A stretch of 64,000 bases of DNA, taken from the NCBI RefSeq assembly GCF_023856365.1, contig NC_064535.1:9630363-9694362 (forward strand), in the 5' to 3' direction. Of the stretch, positions 38,991 to 52,075 are shown in pieces. The notes under the pieces were generated by a model. It saw only the letters and a program-made list of their open reading frames with translations. It had not been told where the DNA came from and did no database searches. This DNA is from Brienomyrus brachyistius (taxonomy: Eukaryota; Chordata; Actinopteri; Osteoglossiformes; Mormyridae). Position numbers and translations under genes: made by a program. Within the stretch, counting starts at the first letter, position 1. Each line of letters starts with the position of its first letter.

Positions 38991-39095
38991 TACTACCAGG
39001 GATGACGCTGCAGATGTTGAGTTTCATAGAAGCATATCAACCCAAACCAATCCAATTATATCCCGAAATGTTTAGGGGCGTGCCTGACTAATACT

Positions 39096-39127
39096 ACTAT
39101 ACTATACTACTACTACCGCTACCACTG

Positions 39128-39160
<33 letters not shown>

Positions 39161-39162
39161 GT
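39096..39162. repeat. (TAC)n microsatellite
   Basis: Imperfect then perfect TAC/CTA trinucleotide repeats. Confidence 0.9.
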
Positions 39163-39689
39163 CTACAGCTAATATTAATAATAAACGTAATATGTGGATT
39201 ATTATTAAGATACACAGAGCCTGGCGGTAATGATAGTAAAGAAGTTCGTGTTTTGCTTGCTAACACACGTGCATACATGTATCTATATCAATAAATATAT
39301 GTGACATATATACATACCCAGAAATGCGTATATAACTTTTCTCGGATCTGCAATTAGTCTGGTCAAAAGTTTGCATATGCATGTGATATGATATATGATA
39401 TTTTGTATATACGAAGAGTAAATATTGTACAGTAAATACTGATATGATTTTTTTCAGCAAGCTGAAATATAATTAGATACTAAAATAATATTTATTTTGG
39501 AGATTTCTGTTGATTGAAATAGGCTACGGATTCTCGGTTAAATCGAGACTGGCCATCAAAAATCAGATCAAATGTGTTAAACGTTCATGAAATATTTTCG
39601 GTTTAATAGTTTTAATTTATAAATGGTCTCACGTTTACATTTTGCTTTAGTGAGTGTAAGTTGGTGATGCTCTTGCAGCTCAACAAGTA

Positions 39690-39792
39690 AAACATCGCGC
39701 CTCCATCTCCGAAATCGCCAGCTCGTATCACAGGGAGCGCGTGTAAATTGTAAGCCGCTTTGGATAAAAACATCAGTTTAATTAATTAAACG
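39690..39792 (+). mobile_element. SINE 3' tail fragment
   Basis: GTGTAAATTGTAAGCCGCTT followed by TGGATAAAAACATCAG matches the widespread teleost SINE tail (TGTAAGTCGCTTTGGATAAA plus GCGTC-like), with a diverged head region before it. Confidence 0.55.
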
Positions 39793-41644
39793 TGCAAACT
39801 AAAAAGCTTCGAGATGCGAACTAATTTTCCTAAAAAATAGAATTAAGACCACGGTGAAAGAGTGCTACACTAACGGAAATTATTCCATGTGGCATCCCGC
39901 TATAATCGATCATTAGTTCAGCTAATTAGGCTGTTTCATCAGTGTTGTTCATATGTGACACACTATCAAAACGGTGGCCGTGCTTGTTATGTTTGAATTA
40001 TATTTTAATGTTTTGTATACATCATTCTAAGAAAGAAATGGTAATAGCAGGGTACTTCCTGATTCACCTCCCTTTTTACATATAGGCCTACACTCAAACA
40101 AAATTCTGTCGCTCTTAAACTGCCGCAAGATCACAACAATTATTCCATTTGTTTGGCTAAATCATTTTAATGAAAAATAATGCTCTAAAGGGTAAATGGT
40201 TGACGGTGCTAAATGCAGCTGTTCCCCATTAGCTTAGAAGTAGCTAAACTGCCGAGGTGACCTAATGGCGTTACCGAGAATACAAAGCGCGACGAGTTTA
40301 CGTTGATTGTTCATGCCATTGACGACTTACTTTTTATACTCAGTTTACCTGGTGACATTGTCGATCCTAAACCAATTAATAGGCGTACATCTCTCACTAT
40401 CAATATTTAGGGTTAATGTGGATGACAGAAATAAATATGCTTAAAATTAATCTGAATTAATTCTTGTTTATTTAATATAGTGTTAATAAAACATCCAGCA
40501 AGATACTCAATGCTAAATTATGCCAACGTCATATTTAGACAGTTATATATTACATATGTATAACAATAAATATCAAACATATTAACATGAATTACTGAAT
40601 ATTAGTTATTAGATATTTCAGCTGCTTGCTTGGCGAAATTGACCTTTTCTAGTAACATAAACACATGAAGCGCATGAACAGAAGTACGAGTTTAATTTAA
40701 GGTATAAAATCGACTACAAATAACAAGTAAGAAAAAAAACCTTACTAAATTCTTCAGTGTCTTATTAATAAACTCTAATATCTGTGCATAAACGTAACTC
40801 AGAAAGAATGTAATACACCGTTGTTCTTTAACGACGTTAATTTTAAGTGAAAAAAAATCAAGTGAATGAGAATTCGCATGGAGGTCCAGCGTCTCCATTC
40901 AGAAAAACTACATTTTTCATTTCATTTTTAAATGTCTTCATTTTGTTATTTTTATTTTATTCATTTCAAGTTACTACCAGTTTAGTTTACTGCCGAGTTA
41001 TTTAGTTTAAAAGGTTTTTCGAGGAAGGTTCCTCAAGGTTACAGTAAAAAACGGAAATCCCTGCCAAATAAGTCATATTTTGGGCACAAGTTCGGCTTCT
41101 ATATACATAAAGATCGAAAGTTCAATAGCTCAAACTATACTTTAAACCTTGCATGCAGTGTCCTGCAACGCATGAAGTAACAGCAGTTAGTAATAAACAA
41201 GCAAAGAAAGGAAAGACACATAGTTAAAGGAATGAAAATGATTTGCTTTGCATTCTCTGAGACGCCCAATAACGTTATTTAGTAAGGAATGCTTTTTGGA
41301 ATAAGGAATGTTTATTTCACAACATAGATCAAGGTAACGATACAATATCAAAAGGTGTTCATATTTTTACAAAGTAACAAACTCATTTCCCAAACTCATT
41401 TAGATAATATTATGTACAACTACGTTTGTACAACATTCCATCAATTAATGATGATTGCGTTCAAGTAAAATCCAAATATTAATAAAACAGATTGAGTACA
41501 CCTAACCCATTCAGTGAGTTTATACAATAAAAAAGCTTGATTGTCCCACCGTTAAAGCGCTTCAATATGCGAAGAATGTAAGCTGAAAGTGACACAACGT
41601 AAGTGCTGAAAATATTTTCCTTACTCAGTGAATCTATTCCGCCA

Positions 41645-41645
<1 letters not shown>

Positions 41646-41678
<33 letters not shown>
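41646..41678. repeat. (AAT)n microsatellite
   Basis: About 11 perfect AAT units. Confidence 0.9.
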
Positions 41679-41679
<1 letters not shown>

Positions 41680-42003
41680 CAATAATAATACAATGATGCA
41701 CCATTCACTGTACAATGCGATAGCTGACAATATTGCACAAATAGAAAAATAACCGTATAACTCACAAAACAAGTCCATTTCATAAGGATTTCTCGAATAG
41801 AAGCATGTTGTACACCTTAGATTGCTTTAATATAAATTGTCCCTATTAAACGTAATATATGAACAATATAAATAACCAGATATATGAGGGAAATAATTTC
41901 TCCAACCAATTTAGCCATTTAATTAAACTGTAAGATATATTAAGAAATTTAGAATAGAGATACTTTTAGATGAAAAAATGAAAATCACTATTGACTGATG
42001 ATT

Positions 42004-42009
42004 TTTATT
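42004..42009 (-). terminator. Candidate polyadenylation signal for HMX3
   Basis: A minus-strand AATAAA lies about 460 nt beyond the HMX3 stop codon, just before a long ATT microsatellite. It is the first canonical hexamer I noticed downstream, but the local AT richness makes chance matches likely. Confidence 0.25.
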
Positions 42010-42063
42010 CCGATCGAAATGAATGTTGATCTGCAAACCAAGGATGGGTTCCCCATTAAACTG

Positions 42064-42086
42064 ATATTATTATTATTATTATTATG

Positions 42087-42127
<41 letters not shown>

Positions 42128-42128
42128 C
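42064..42128. repeat. (ATT)n microsatellite in the HMX3 3' flank
   Basis: Roughly 21 ATT units with one ATG interruption, lying 340-400 nt beyond the HMX3 stop codon and so possibly inside its 3' UTR. Confidence 0.9.
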
Positions 42129-42381
42129 ATTATGTGATTATTATATGATTAATAGGACATAATTATTAAAAGGAGGAGGGCAATTATAATTTCTGGCACA
42201 TGTGTATACAATTCGTTCTTCAAAAAATTACCGAAAACCAAAATATCAAAATTGTGGCTTCCGCTTGTAAGAAAGCAAACTCCTTATTCATTAATTCATT
42301 TTGCTTTTGTACAAAAATAATAACTATAATAATAGTATTCTTGCTTATGTTACGCTTCCATGTCCATTACAATGCAAATAT

Positions 42382-42450
42382 ATACACACACATACATATA
42401 TACATACATACATACATACACACACACGCACACACAGACATACACACACG
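42382..42450. repeat. CATA/CA microsatellite at the HMX3 3' end
   Basis: ACATACATAC passing into CACACACG-type repeats about 20 nt past the HMX3 stop codon; it would be transcribed in the 3' UTR. Confidence 0.85.
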
Positions 42451-42469
42451 CGCACGCTTTCAAAGCATG

Positions 42470-43970
42470 CTAAACAGGTCTCAGCAGTGGTACAGAGGTA
42501 ACTATAGGATGTGAATAATACACAGGATGGGGAAACGTGAGCAGAGGTTGGCTAACTGGCACGTTGCCTGACGAATTCCCAGTTTCAGAGGCCGAGTTCT
42601 CATGGTACAAAATAGGCACGCGCACTATCCTCTGTGCGGCTGCATGGCTCAGATTGGCCGCCTCCAGCTCGGCAGCCAGTTGCCTCTTCCACTTATTTCT
42701 TCTATTCTGGAACCAAATCTTAACCTGAGTCTCTGTGAGATGCAGGGATGCCGCTAGCCCTGCCCTCTCCGAGCTACTCAGATAGCGTTTCATGTCAAAG
42801 GTAGATTCCAGCTGGAACACCTGACTTCTAGAGAAGACAGTGCGCGTTTTCTTTTTCCTGCACGGTTTTTTATCCGGACTGTCCTCTGTTTTTTTCCAGT
42901 CGTCCACCCCGTTCTCTTTCTTTGCTTCTTCAGTGTCACTCTCTTCCAAAACTATTTCATCGGCACTTTTGTTCTCTTCGTCTTCTTTGGCGTCGGGGTC
43001 GGATTTGAGCATCAGATCTGGCGAATCTCGATCAGTACCCGAGGCTGGAGAGGAGTCTCTTACGTTTGCCTTTTCGGCAACTAAAATTGAGATGGAAAAT
43101 CTCTGTTACAACTATTGTGATCACACATTTTTTGGGGGCAAAACATACGCATTTTATCAACATTTTAAAATATCAGAGCAAAGCGCCCCCCGCTGTAGTA
43201 CTTACTAAGGCACAAATAAAATGAGAAAGGCGTACTTTAAAAAATGCTAACAATAAATACGACTTCATTTTTATAATTTATGCTCTTCGGTGAAGCAACT
43301 TAACCTAATATCACTAAGGTTAAGCATGTCATTTACTTTATAGATAAAGTATGCCATTCTCTACTTAATCTATACATACACAATTATAAAGTAACTGACG
43401 TTCTCGAAATCTGTGAGCACTACTTGTTAATAGGAATAAATATTACATTTTATTCAGAGGCAGTGATCTCCACTTTTCATAGAATCGACAAATGTTTAGG
43501 TTACAAGCCAGAATTGTTATCAACGTGACGGTGACTAGATAAACTGTTAACGTCTTCATTTGCTAACACATATAGCTAACTCGAGGTACTCTATGCACTT
43601 TAAGATTAAAATAGTGGCATGACAACATATTTCTATACATGCATTACTCTGGCGTAACGTAAAACTAAGATGACTGAACCCTACCGTCTGCTCGGTGTAG
43701 ATGGCTTGATGAGTTGAGAGTATAGGGGTACCACCATGCCGAGGCTCTCTCCAAGTAGTGTGCTGGTAAAGTAAATCTTTGGGTAGGCAACTCAAAACGA
43801 GGAAAACTTAAGTCCCCGACCTGAGAGACTGAAATGCCGGCCTCCAAGGCTTTTGGCGAGGTAAGGAAAGGCTTGGGTTTGGAGGGTTTGCTATCACAGT
43901 TCAGAAGGTTCTTAATGAAAAACGGAGACTCTTTAGCCCCAGTACAGCTATCTTGCGCTGTCTCGGGCAT
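42470..43970 (-). CDS. hmx3: Homeobox protein HMX3 (NKX5-1), two exons, complete
   Basis: This gene encodes an NK-like homeodomain transcription factor that acts in the nucleus; the family controls inner ear vestibular, lateral line, cranial ganglion and hypothalamic development. Exon 1 is 43685-43970, with ATG at 43968-43970 and donor G|GTAGGG. Exon 2 is 42470-43080, with acceptor TTTTAG| and the stop at 42470-42472. The phase-1 join gives 298 aa, close to the usual fish length. The protein starts MPETAQDS and carries the HMX3 N-terminal block ([20 protein letters not shown], then [17 protein letters not shown]). An acidic linker covers about residues 119-165, and the homeodomain is residues 171-230 with WFQNRR and Asn51 intact. 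The [20 protein letters not shown] extension and the C-terminus ending LLRPV follow. The same frame stays open upstream to about 44147, but MPET is its first ATG and matches the family start. HMX2 lies downstream on the same strand. The identification is very secure; the fish a/b paralogue is inferred to be hmx3a from linkage to hmx2. Confidence 0.97.
43081..43684 (-). other. hmx3: HMX3 intron 1
   Basis: This is the only coding-region intron of HMX3, 604 nt, phase 1, starting GTAGGG and ending in a pyrimidine-rich TTTTAG on the minus strand. I see no further exon or repeat in it. The HMX2 intron falls at the matching place between the N-terminal region and the acidic linker and has the same phase, as expected for tandem paralogues. 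Confidence 0.85.
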
Positions 43971-44059
43971 CGCCACTGTGTTTCGTGGTCCGAATATCTC
44001 AGACCCACAAGCACAACGCAAAAGTACGAAATTAAACCAGAGCAGAACGACTAAAAGCG

Positions 44060-44074
44060 AGAGTATTTTATGCT
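44060..44074 (-). promoter_or_regulatory. Possible TATA-like element upstream of HMX3
   Basis: The minus strand reads GCATAAAATACTCTC about 90-105 bp before the HMX3 start codon. It is a TATA-like match at a plausible distance for a short 5' UTR. AT-rich words are common in this window, so this is only a candidate and no transcription start is visible. Confidence 0.2.
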
Positions 44075-44334
44075 TGTCTGTTGTTGTTCTATTCGGTGGT
44101 TCGTTGTTGATGATAAAGGTGACAAGAGCGAGGAAAAATTCAGACAAAAACCAAAAAGTAATATTAATCTTCCGTCCGGGTCATGTGAAGATCTTCGGTG
44201 TAAATGTAACAGTGTTCGCTGCGTCAGTCTGGCGCCAGATGCTAATGATGAAATAAAAATGTCATCCAAGTTAAATGCGGAGAGTATACGGCGATTGGGC
44301 ACGTACAATGGCAAATGGGATTAAGGAAGGGATG

Positions 44335-44339
<5 letters not shown>

Positions 44340-44380
<41 letters not shown>

Positions 44381-44407
44381 ACGAGAGAGAGAGAGAGAGA
44401 GAGAGAG
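44340..44407. repeat. (GA)n microsatellite upstream of HMX3
   Basis: About 34 GA units with a few GC interruptions, 370-440 bp upstream of the HMX3 ATG. Read on the gene strand it is a polypyrimidine CT tract; such tracts near promoters can bind GAGA-type factors or form triplex DNA. Confidence 0.9.
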
Positions 44408-44725
44408 CGTTTACAATAAGTCCGCCTTCAGACTTCATGCTTTGACTGTTAGCTATAATACATTCTAGTGTTATTGGCCTTATATAGTCCAATTAGACAG
44501 CAAATAGACACTGAGCAATTTTTTCAAAGGGACATTGGCTTCGGATGATTGCTAGTAGAAATATTGTAGACACATCGTTGGAATTTAGTGATTAGTGTAA
44601 ACCGGTTATGTTTATAATGTTTATTTTTCAAAATATTTTTATTTTTAATAAGAAAGTATTGCACCGTTACTGTATAGACTTAATTGTAAATATCAGCCTA
44701 GACAAAGGTGATTTTGCACTTCTTA

Positions 44726-44781
<56 letters not shown>
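44726..44781. repeat. (GATA)n microsatellite
   Basis: About 14 perfect units. Confidence 0.95.
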
Positions 44782-45837
44782 CATATTGATGATACTATCC
44801 GTACCATAAAGAGATCTTTAAGCATGTCTAACAAACAAACTTTAAAATATGTTAAGAGCAAGAAACGTAAATGTTTTGGAGCCGATGTGATGTTTACTTA
44901 TTACGGGTTTTGTTTTTCTCATAAACCACTGCGCGTTTCCGTCTGTATAGCCTATATACTTAAGTATACCATGCGTTAATTATTTTAGTAGTGTTATACT
45001 CATTGTCAATAAGCACGGTGTTTATTATTACATTAATCACTGATCCGAGCCAGTTTTACCATTCATAAAGTTAACCGTAACACCTAGCATCAAAAATAGC
45101 CTATAGTTGTAACCAAACCATACTGTTTCAATGTGTTGTTTTGGGCTACAGGCGCTATTATAATGCTGACCCTTTCACTGGGCCGAATTGCGAAAAATGA
45201 AAGAAAAAAAGAAGAAGGAATTAAAAGGTGATAAAACATTTATTTGTTTTTATCTGTCATTCGGGGCCTAAAAGAATAACAGAAAGTTGTATGTTGACCA
45301 TGGATCGTAATGTAGCGTCAAAGTTTTGTCCCAACCCCATATGTACGTAAGCTTAATTTCCCTTTTTAATTAAATAAAATGTACATTTGCTTGTTTGACT
45401 AGACATTAGCCAGTTTGAACTAGTCCGCATTCTTATAGTTACACATTTACTTAGTTTAGGTTATAGCTGTCTAATAACAACGTAATCAATAATGGTGCTT
45501 GTATTTTCTAACTGATGGTACGAGAAATAAACGAAGCGGGTTCACTTCGCTGCTAAGTTTGTACTCAAACCGTTACTTTTGTGTGGCGTTCAGCAAAATC
45601 TGATATACATGTCCTTCGATCGAGATTGTTTTGCTGTGTCATATAGGCTAAAATATATCTAAAAAAATAATAATTGTAATGAGCCAGGGGCCAGGCAACA
45701 GAAAGCATTGTTTAAGGAGCCACTCAACAGGAAATAAAATGTGAATTTAATATTATGCACTTAAATTTATTCTATTCATGTTCAATTTCTTATTTCGTAC
45801 CATTAAACGGAATTCAAATGTTGAATTCTGTTTTGTG

Positions 45838-45885
<48 letters not shown>
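45838..45885. repeat. (ATT)n microsatellite
   Basis: About 15 perfect ATT units. Confidence 0.95.
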
Positions 45886-47989
45886 GAGTCGGAATTGCCT
45901 TTGCAATTTAAATCTTGAACAGTAAAACAGTATAACTGATCATCTCTTATATAACGCTAAAATATATGTATAGGCCTATGCATGATTTATATAAATCTGT
46001 TATATTTAATTTCTTCTATTAAAAGCGCCGTTGGTATATAAACATTGTGAAACTGGCGTCCCCTGTAGGTTAAGAAAGACTTTTTTAACCGAAAACATGA
46101 TATGACAAAGAAAATAGGTTATGTTTACCTAGAAAGAACAGTCACTTTGCGCCAAACGATTTATATATTTAGAATTACATGTATTGAGGAGGACACATGT
46201 AGCCTTGTTTGAATATTCAATTCTATTTAATAAAAGTATTTCTTATTTAAAATGGTTATGTCTTTAAAAATACATCTCAATTAAGAATTATGTATTATAT
46301 ACGTCGGTATGCATATATATTATGCACGCTATTGCTCGTTTTAATGTAGATATGATATGTAGGCGATGCATTATCAACACATTAATTTGAATGCCTCGTG
46401 AGATATTGGGAGAGATTAAAAGAGGAATAGAATTTTGGCTACTGATATCAATCTTTTCTTAGTAATTAAGCAAACGTAAAAAGAAAGCACTTTGTTTTGT
46501 GGACAAATACCGTTGAGAACCGAAACAGATAATCGCGTGTTGACTCTGCAGTGCAAAGCGTTGCATGGTATGTAGACTACAGGCAAATGCGTCCGTAATC
46601 ATTAAATGAAAAATGGAGGCGGGAGACTCTAGTTCTATTTCAGTGTGTTTCCTGGGTGGAGAGGTAGCCTACTTATTGCAGGTGATTATTATCGAATATT
46701 ACCGGCTATTTAGAATAGAGCCAACATTGGTATATTTTAGATATGTTATCATCATGGGAAGTAATCTGATTTCTATTGGTATTATTTATCGGGAATACCG
46801 TTTTCACCCCTCAAAAAAAATGAAATGAAGTGCAATCTAATAAAATAAATATCAGAATAATAATATGCGGAGCGGCAGTGTCCTAGAGGAATGAGACTAA
46901 TGTTTCAATGAAACGCTGCATTCAGCAGATACATCTTAACGCTTTTCGTAACGAAGAATCTGCAAAGAAAGAAAACTCACCTAAGGTGCGTTAATCCTAC
47001 TTTTAACACTTCGAAATTGAAAATTTTATTAGGGTTCCAGGCACGACAAATGATAACGTGGCAGTTGTCCTAAACTAAAATATTTGTTCAATCTCCGTCT
47101 TACTAATCAGTTACAAGGCCCAACATTTCAGTTCTCTGTATCTGATACTCAAAATTTATGAATGGCGATTACATCAAATGAAAATAATATCTAATTAAGC
47201 TCAAGTCTTTTGATTTTCTTTTAACTTATATACAATATTATTTTTTTAAGTCTTTGCCCTATAGCTAAAGTGTTTTTTAGTTCTATTATGAAATATACCT
47301 TTAGTTAAGGATATAAAATCTTTAAAAAAAAAATCCATCTATGTATCTCACTTTGATTGACAAGACTGTAGTATTAAAGACAGATGTTCAGGCCTATTTA
47401 TTGACGAAGAATCTGCAATACGTAGCACACGTTATGCTTTCTATTTATGCTTTAAGCTTTTTAAAATAAAGAATAAAATCAGGTAATGCAGCGCCCTCTT
47501 GTGCTTGTTTTATAAATGTCATTAGCACGAGTGTTAAAAAGCTAAAGTGAAATTTAACGCGTTGTCATTACACTCTCGATTTACACTGAAAATAAAATTG
47601 CACAATCAGATTTCCATGAAATTTCATGTCTATTTTGTAATCTAGGAAGAAAGATTATTTCAAATAATCAATCTTGGACTATGTGTAAAAATTTCATTGG
47701 AAATGCAGCTACTCATCTCTGAATTTCAATTTTGTTTTTCTCAATAGCTACCACTAGGCCCAATAAGTGCAACAAACAATTATTAAGTGATAACTGAGTA
47801 TGGACCGCAATGAAATATTTAATTACGGTAATCCCTTCCAGTATTTTTTTACACCCATCTGTCTTTAAACAGCTTATCTTAGGTAATATTTTGTATTCTC
47901 ATTTTTAAAACAATATCATTCTGAATTCTTTATAAATTTACAAATTGCACCTGCAGTACACAATGAATACTAATTGTTCAGCCAGTTAA

Positions 47990-48130
47990 GAATCCATCCA
48001 TCAATCCATCCAGAGAAGGTACTGGAATCTATCCTATGCTGTTTAGGTTTCAAGACAAGAGAAAACCCAAGGTTAGACACCAGTCTATTGCACCATTGCA
48101 CACAGACATTAAATCACACTCAAACAGACG
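47990..48130 (-). mobile_element. Diverged SINE, inverted
   Basis: An AATCCATCCATCAATCCATCC tail is followed by GGAATCTATCCTATGCTG, AGACACCAGTCTATTGCACC and AAATCACACTCAAACAG, the order of a SINE 3' half in minus orientation. It lacks a clear tRNA-like head. Confidence 0.5.
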
Positions 48131-48134
48131 TGCA

Positions 48135-51100
48135 TTTTATAAGCAGCAGTCAAGTCAATAGATTTTGCTGTACATGCATACATATGACTGAAAGAATGGT
48201 AGTCATCTCATGTGAAATACATTAATTAAATTATTTATCTATGTATTTATTTTTAATTTAACATGTAAACAAAGAAGTAGGCCAAACTTTTTCATTAATA
48301 TAGAGCATTAAATATTACATTGTTAAAGAGAGAGACATTGCTTTCCATTCTTTGCTTTCTTTTCCCAAGTAATAGGAAATCATATAATATACTGACATTC
48401 ATATTGTTTATTTCAAAGCCTTGTTATTGATTATGTCACATGGAAAATGACAAATGATACCAACCAAATGACACCATCAGCAAGATCTATTATAAATGAT
48501 AGGAGTGCATATGGTTTGTTAAAAGGTTCAGTTTAGACAGTTTACAGGTCTACATCCATCACCATCTAATGACCAAAATGATGAAAAATGTGTGCTTGAA
48601 CACAACAGTTCCAATGTCAACTTTTATTTACAGTTTATGTATTAAAATTATGTAGTATATACATTGCAGTACTGTCATCACAGTCTGTTCTTAGTTAAAA
48701 TACAGATCAAAGGTCTGAAATCATTAGCAAGGACCAATCAATCTGCACATCCTTCACAGTGACTAGTTTACCTATCTATGCATTTCTTTGATGTGGGTAT
48801 AAATTTAAATTCCTTCAGAAGAGATTCACCTGTGGTTTGATTTGGTTATAAATTCCTTACTTAACTTGATTTCCCAAACTTACATCTTTTCTCTTTCCCT
48901 TATTTGTGTTTTGCACATCTTGAAATCTGTCTCTGTTATAGACCAGAGTTGCATTTCATAGTAAAATTTATAATATTCTCAGACTACACTAATTTTATCC
49001 TAAGGATTGAAGAGATTACATTTCAACCAATACCTGGACAAGGCCAGAAGTCTGATGCAGGAGACCAGAACAGGTGTTATAATAAATTTTGCCAGTGGAT
49101 ATACAGTATGTCCCAAATTAATAAAGAACTTTATAATATAATAATATAACGTTAATTCAACTTGACCTTTGTATACTATAAAGAAAACCACAAATTCTAG
49201 AAAGTAACTGGAGATGTAAATATGCAAGATGTAAACATTATACTTTTAAAAGAATTTTTCGTGGCCTCTCTTTGACCTAATTGTCCTAATTGTAACTGTG
49301 TGGGTATTGATCATTGGAGATCGAGCTACAGTATGATTAGAATTGTGCCAGCTATTTATTTGAGGCTCGAAGAGTGAGGACTCATTGACATTGAGCTGGC
49401 GAGGAAGTGTAGCCTTTTACCATGTACAGGACCCCCCTCTAGCTCCTGGAGAAGTACCTGTACCTGTGGAATTGGAATAGGTATTGTTATACTGGCGTCT
49501 GCCAAATAGCCTTTTTGTGCTAAGACTGTCACTGCGACTCCTATTCAGCCTTGCAAATAAATGGGTAGCAAAAAATTGGGCCCACTATGAATCCATAATC
49601 TCTACGAATACATAATAGACACTGCACTTGATAATGACAGCAACAATGGCAGCATTTTGTATTGGACTTTATCCTAAATGTAATTGAGACACATTTTAGC
49701 TCATTTGTACAATGTGGTAAAATTCCTAAGAACAGACAAAGCCTTAGAAGTTTGAGGATATTCATTATAATTTTCATTTTTAAAATGATTTCGTAAGAAG
49801 TACCTGTCTACAACGATTGCTTTTAAAACCTGCTAAAAAGTAATGTATAAGAATCTTCATGTAATACACCATTTGGAAATATCCTTACTCCCATTTTTTG
49901 GATGATTGATTGAATAAACTATCCCATGACCCTACACCAGACAAGCAATTGGAAGATGGATGGATTATATCAACCGCGGTTCAGAAGCTTTTATGCCTTG
50001 GAACCTTTTTGCATTTTAAATGATCACACTTTTGAAAAATATAAGCAAATACCAAGGAAAATAGTTACTGGACAAAGATGCAGGGCTAAATTAAAGCAAT
50101 ACTACTACTATCGAAAGTACCATTCGAATTATTTACATAAACCAATTAGCTCGCAAGAGTACACTCTGTTTATCTTACGTCATATATAATATAAAAACGA
50201 TAGGAAATAAATTATATTCAGTTTCTAATTGAGCTGTAATATAAAGCTTTAGGTGTGCCAGTCCAACTACATCTACTATTTGGATTATATCCAGTATGTA
50301 TTCCTATTTAATAAAATGATGACATTTTGGTGTAAAATTTTCAAAAGTCGTTTTTTTGGTCAATTTTATTATCTTGTTGCTTAGCTGACAGATATACCCA
50401 AAGAAAGTGAATAGTAAAATGAATATACGTGCCTTCTCTATACATATATTTTTGGATACATGTTTTTCTTTCAAATGTCATGATCACGTGGGTCAAATTA
50501 AACGTCAGATATCAGAATATTTAAATGAAGGATTTGGGTACGAACACTGAGCATGTCATTCAGAAATGAATCGTTTGTTCTGGCGACTCGTTTGAGAATG
50601 TTCACCCGGCCTCTGAGACAACAAAAATTCACAGTATATCATACAAATCGCGGTGCCTGAGAAAATGGCTGAAGTTTAACCTTTTTTGACCCTCCTACAC
50701 CATGGACCACAGGATTACATAAATTATGGCAAAGAAAGATCACAGATGGGTTAATGGTTATCCTTCATACACACAACTCATGAGACAGACCTTTTCTTGG
50801 AAAAGAGTGCAAATGAGATGCAAAGAAATGCCCACAACTGAGAAGTACTGCCACCATGCTTAAGTTGTAAGTGGTCCCTGCGTAAGTATCTGGTGCAGAG
50901 GGTAATGGCGGAAAGAACATTTCCATGTTCTAACCATGTAGAACTCTTTGGTATTACATACAGGAACAGAGACTTGTGTGCTCTAGTCATGTTTTTGTTT
51001 TCTTTTAATATCCCTTGTTTAGGTTTACGTCATTTTCAGAGGAATGTAATTGAATCACACACACACACACATACACACATAAAGTACACACACACTAACC

Positions 51101-51280
51101 AAACAAATCGTTTGAAAAGATTTAGATCATATTTATATTGCCTGGCCTGACAATAAGGAATACCACTATCCTTACCAAGGACATACGCTTCTTTGTTTTG
51201 GAGTAAACAAACATCACATTATCCTCCAGCAGTAAGAGACTGATAGATTATTGATAGCATTCTCAATTTAATTTAATTTG
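48135..51280. other. Gene-free interval upstream of HMX3
   Basis: AT-rich DNA with a possible SINE tail at 49905-49966 (GAAGATGGATGG), a CTGGCGTCTGCCAAATAGCC word at 49492-49511 reminiscent of another SINE tail, and a CA array at 51056-51096. No exon was recognised. Confidence 0.45.
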
Positions 51281-51289
51281 ATCTAAAGT

Positions 51290-52075
51290 TACAGTTTTAC
51301 TCTATTTATACAGCTGGAGGATTTGCATGATTAAATGAACTGCCTCTTTAAGGGATACAACTGTGTCTTTAAGGTTATTTCCTACCTGCTGCCCTATGAT
51401 GTTTAAGAAACATTGTAGCTGTACTGTAATGTTGCTAATTCACAGTTTAATCTGGGAGCTGTTTTAGTTCCCCCCCCCCTCCATGGACCTGTGGGGTCTT
51501 TCTCTGTTTTCTACCTCGCTGCAGTGCTGGGCTCAGCCCTCTCCAAGCGCCACCTGTCTCATCATGTCATTACAAAGTGTAATCTGGTCCCAGGAACAGA
51601 AAGGTTCTTATCAGTGTCAGGCTGAGATATAGATATGGGCTGGGTTACAAATGGCCAAACGTGCAGGCAGGAGAGCAGGCTATCAATAAAGCAATTTCTA
51701 GTGTCATAACAGCTACGCTTTCTGTAAAGCCACCTTTCAAAAACTTTTCCCTCTGCAAATCGCGGCAGCCCTGACCATTAGAGTCTGCCTTGTGAATTTA
51801 ATGGATTCCGTACAAATAATATTCCACCATAATGGAAAAGGTTGAAGTCAGTGAAGACAGATGAAGTCATAAACACGTATAATTGAGAATCAAAGACCGA
51901 TAAATTTTAAACTGCTATCCATTTTCTCTTTTTAGATGGTGATCTATGTCGTGGCAGTGGCTGGAAAATGGAAGAGATTACAGGGGAAAATTATAACAAT
52001 AAATTTTCTAAACATACACCTTGATTATGCTTCGATTTTTAGGGAAGGCTGGGATTGCTGAAAGCTTGCAGGGCT
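51290..52075. promoter_or_regulatory. Enhancer-like single-copy block adjoining copy A
   Basis: About 0.8 kb of non-repetitive sequence of mixed composition leads into copy A, denser than the AT-rich flanks and free of microsatellites apart from a short C run near 51470. It contains many developmental-type words such as TTTAATGG, TTACAAAG and CAATAAAG. I have no second copy or alignment to prove conservation; the call rests on texture and on adjacency to copy A. Confidence 0.35.

Larger units (their letters stand above)
37290..42460. other. HMX3-HMX2 intergenic DNA beyond copy B
   Basis: No exon recognised. It contains the CT/CA, TTC, TAC and AAT microsatellites and the SINE tail listed separately, otherwise AT-rich DNA. 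The right end should include the HMX3 3' UTR. Confidence 0.45.
43971..47980. other. HMX3 promoter and proximal upstream DNA
   Basis: The first 300 bp should hold the 5' UTR and core promoter. Beyond that lie a GAGA array at 44340-44407, a GATA array at 44726-44781, an ATT array at 45838-45885 and AT-rich DNA without exons. Confidence 0.45.

Noticed and set aside
43971..44147. In-frame N-terminal extension of HMX3 by 59 codons
   Set aside because: The frame is open but begins at a non-ATG codon. MPETAQ at 43970 is the first ATG and matches the family start, so the extension is taken as 5' UTR.
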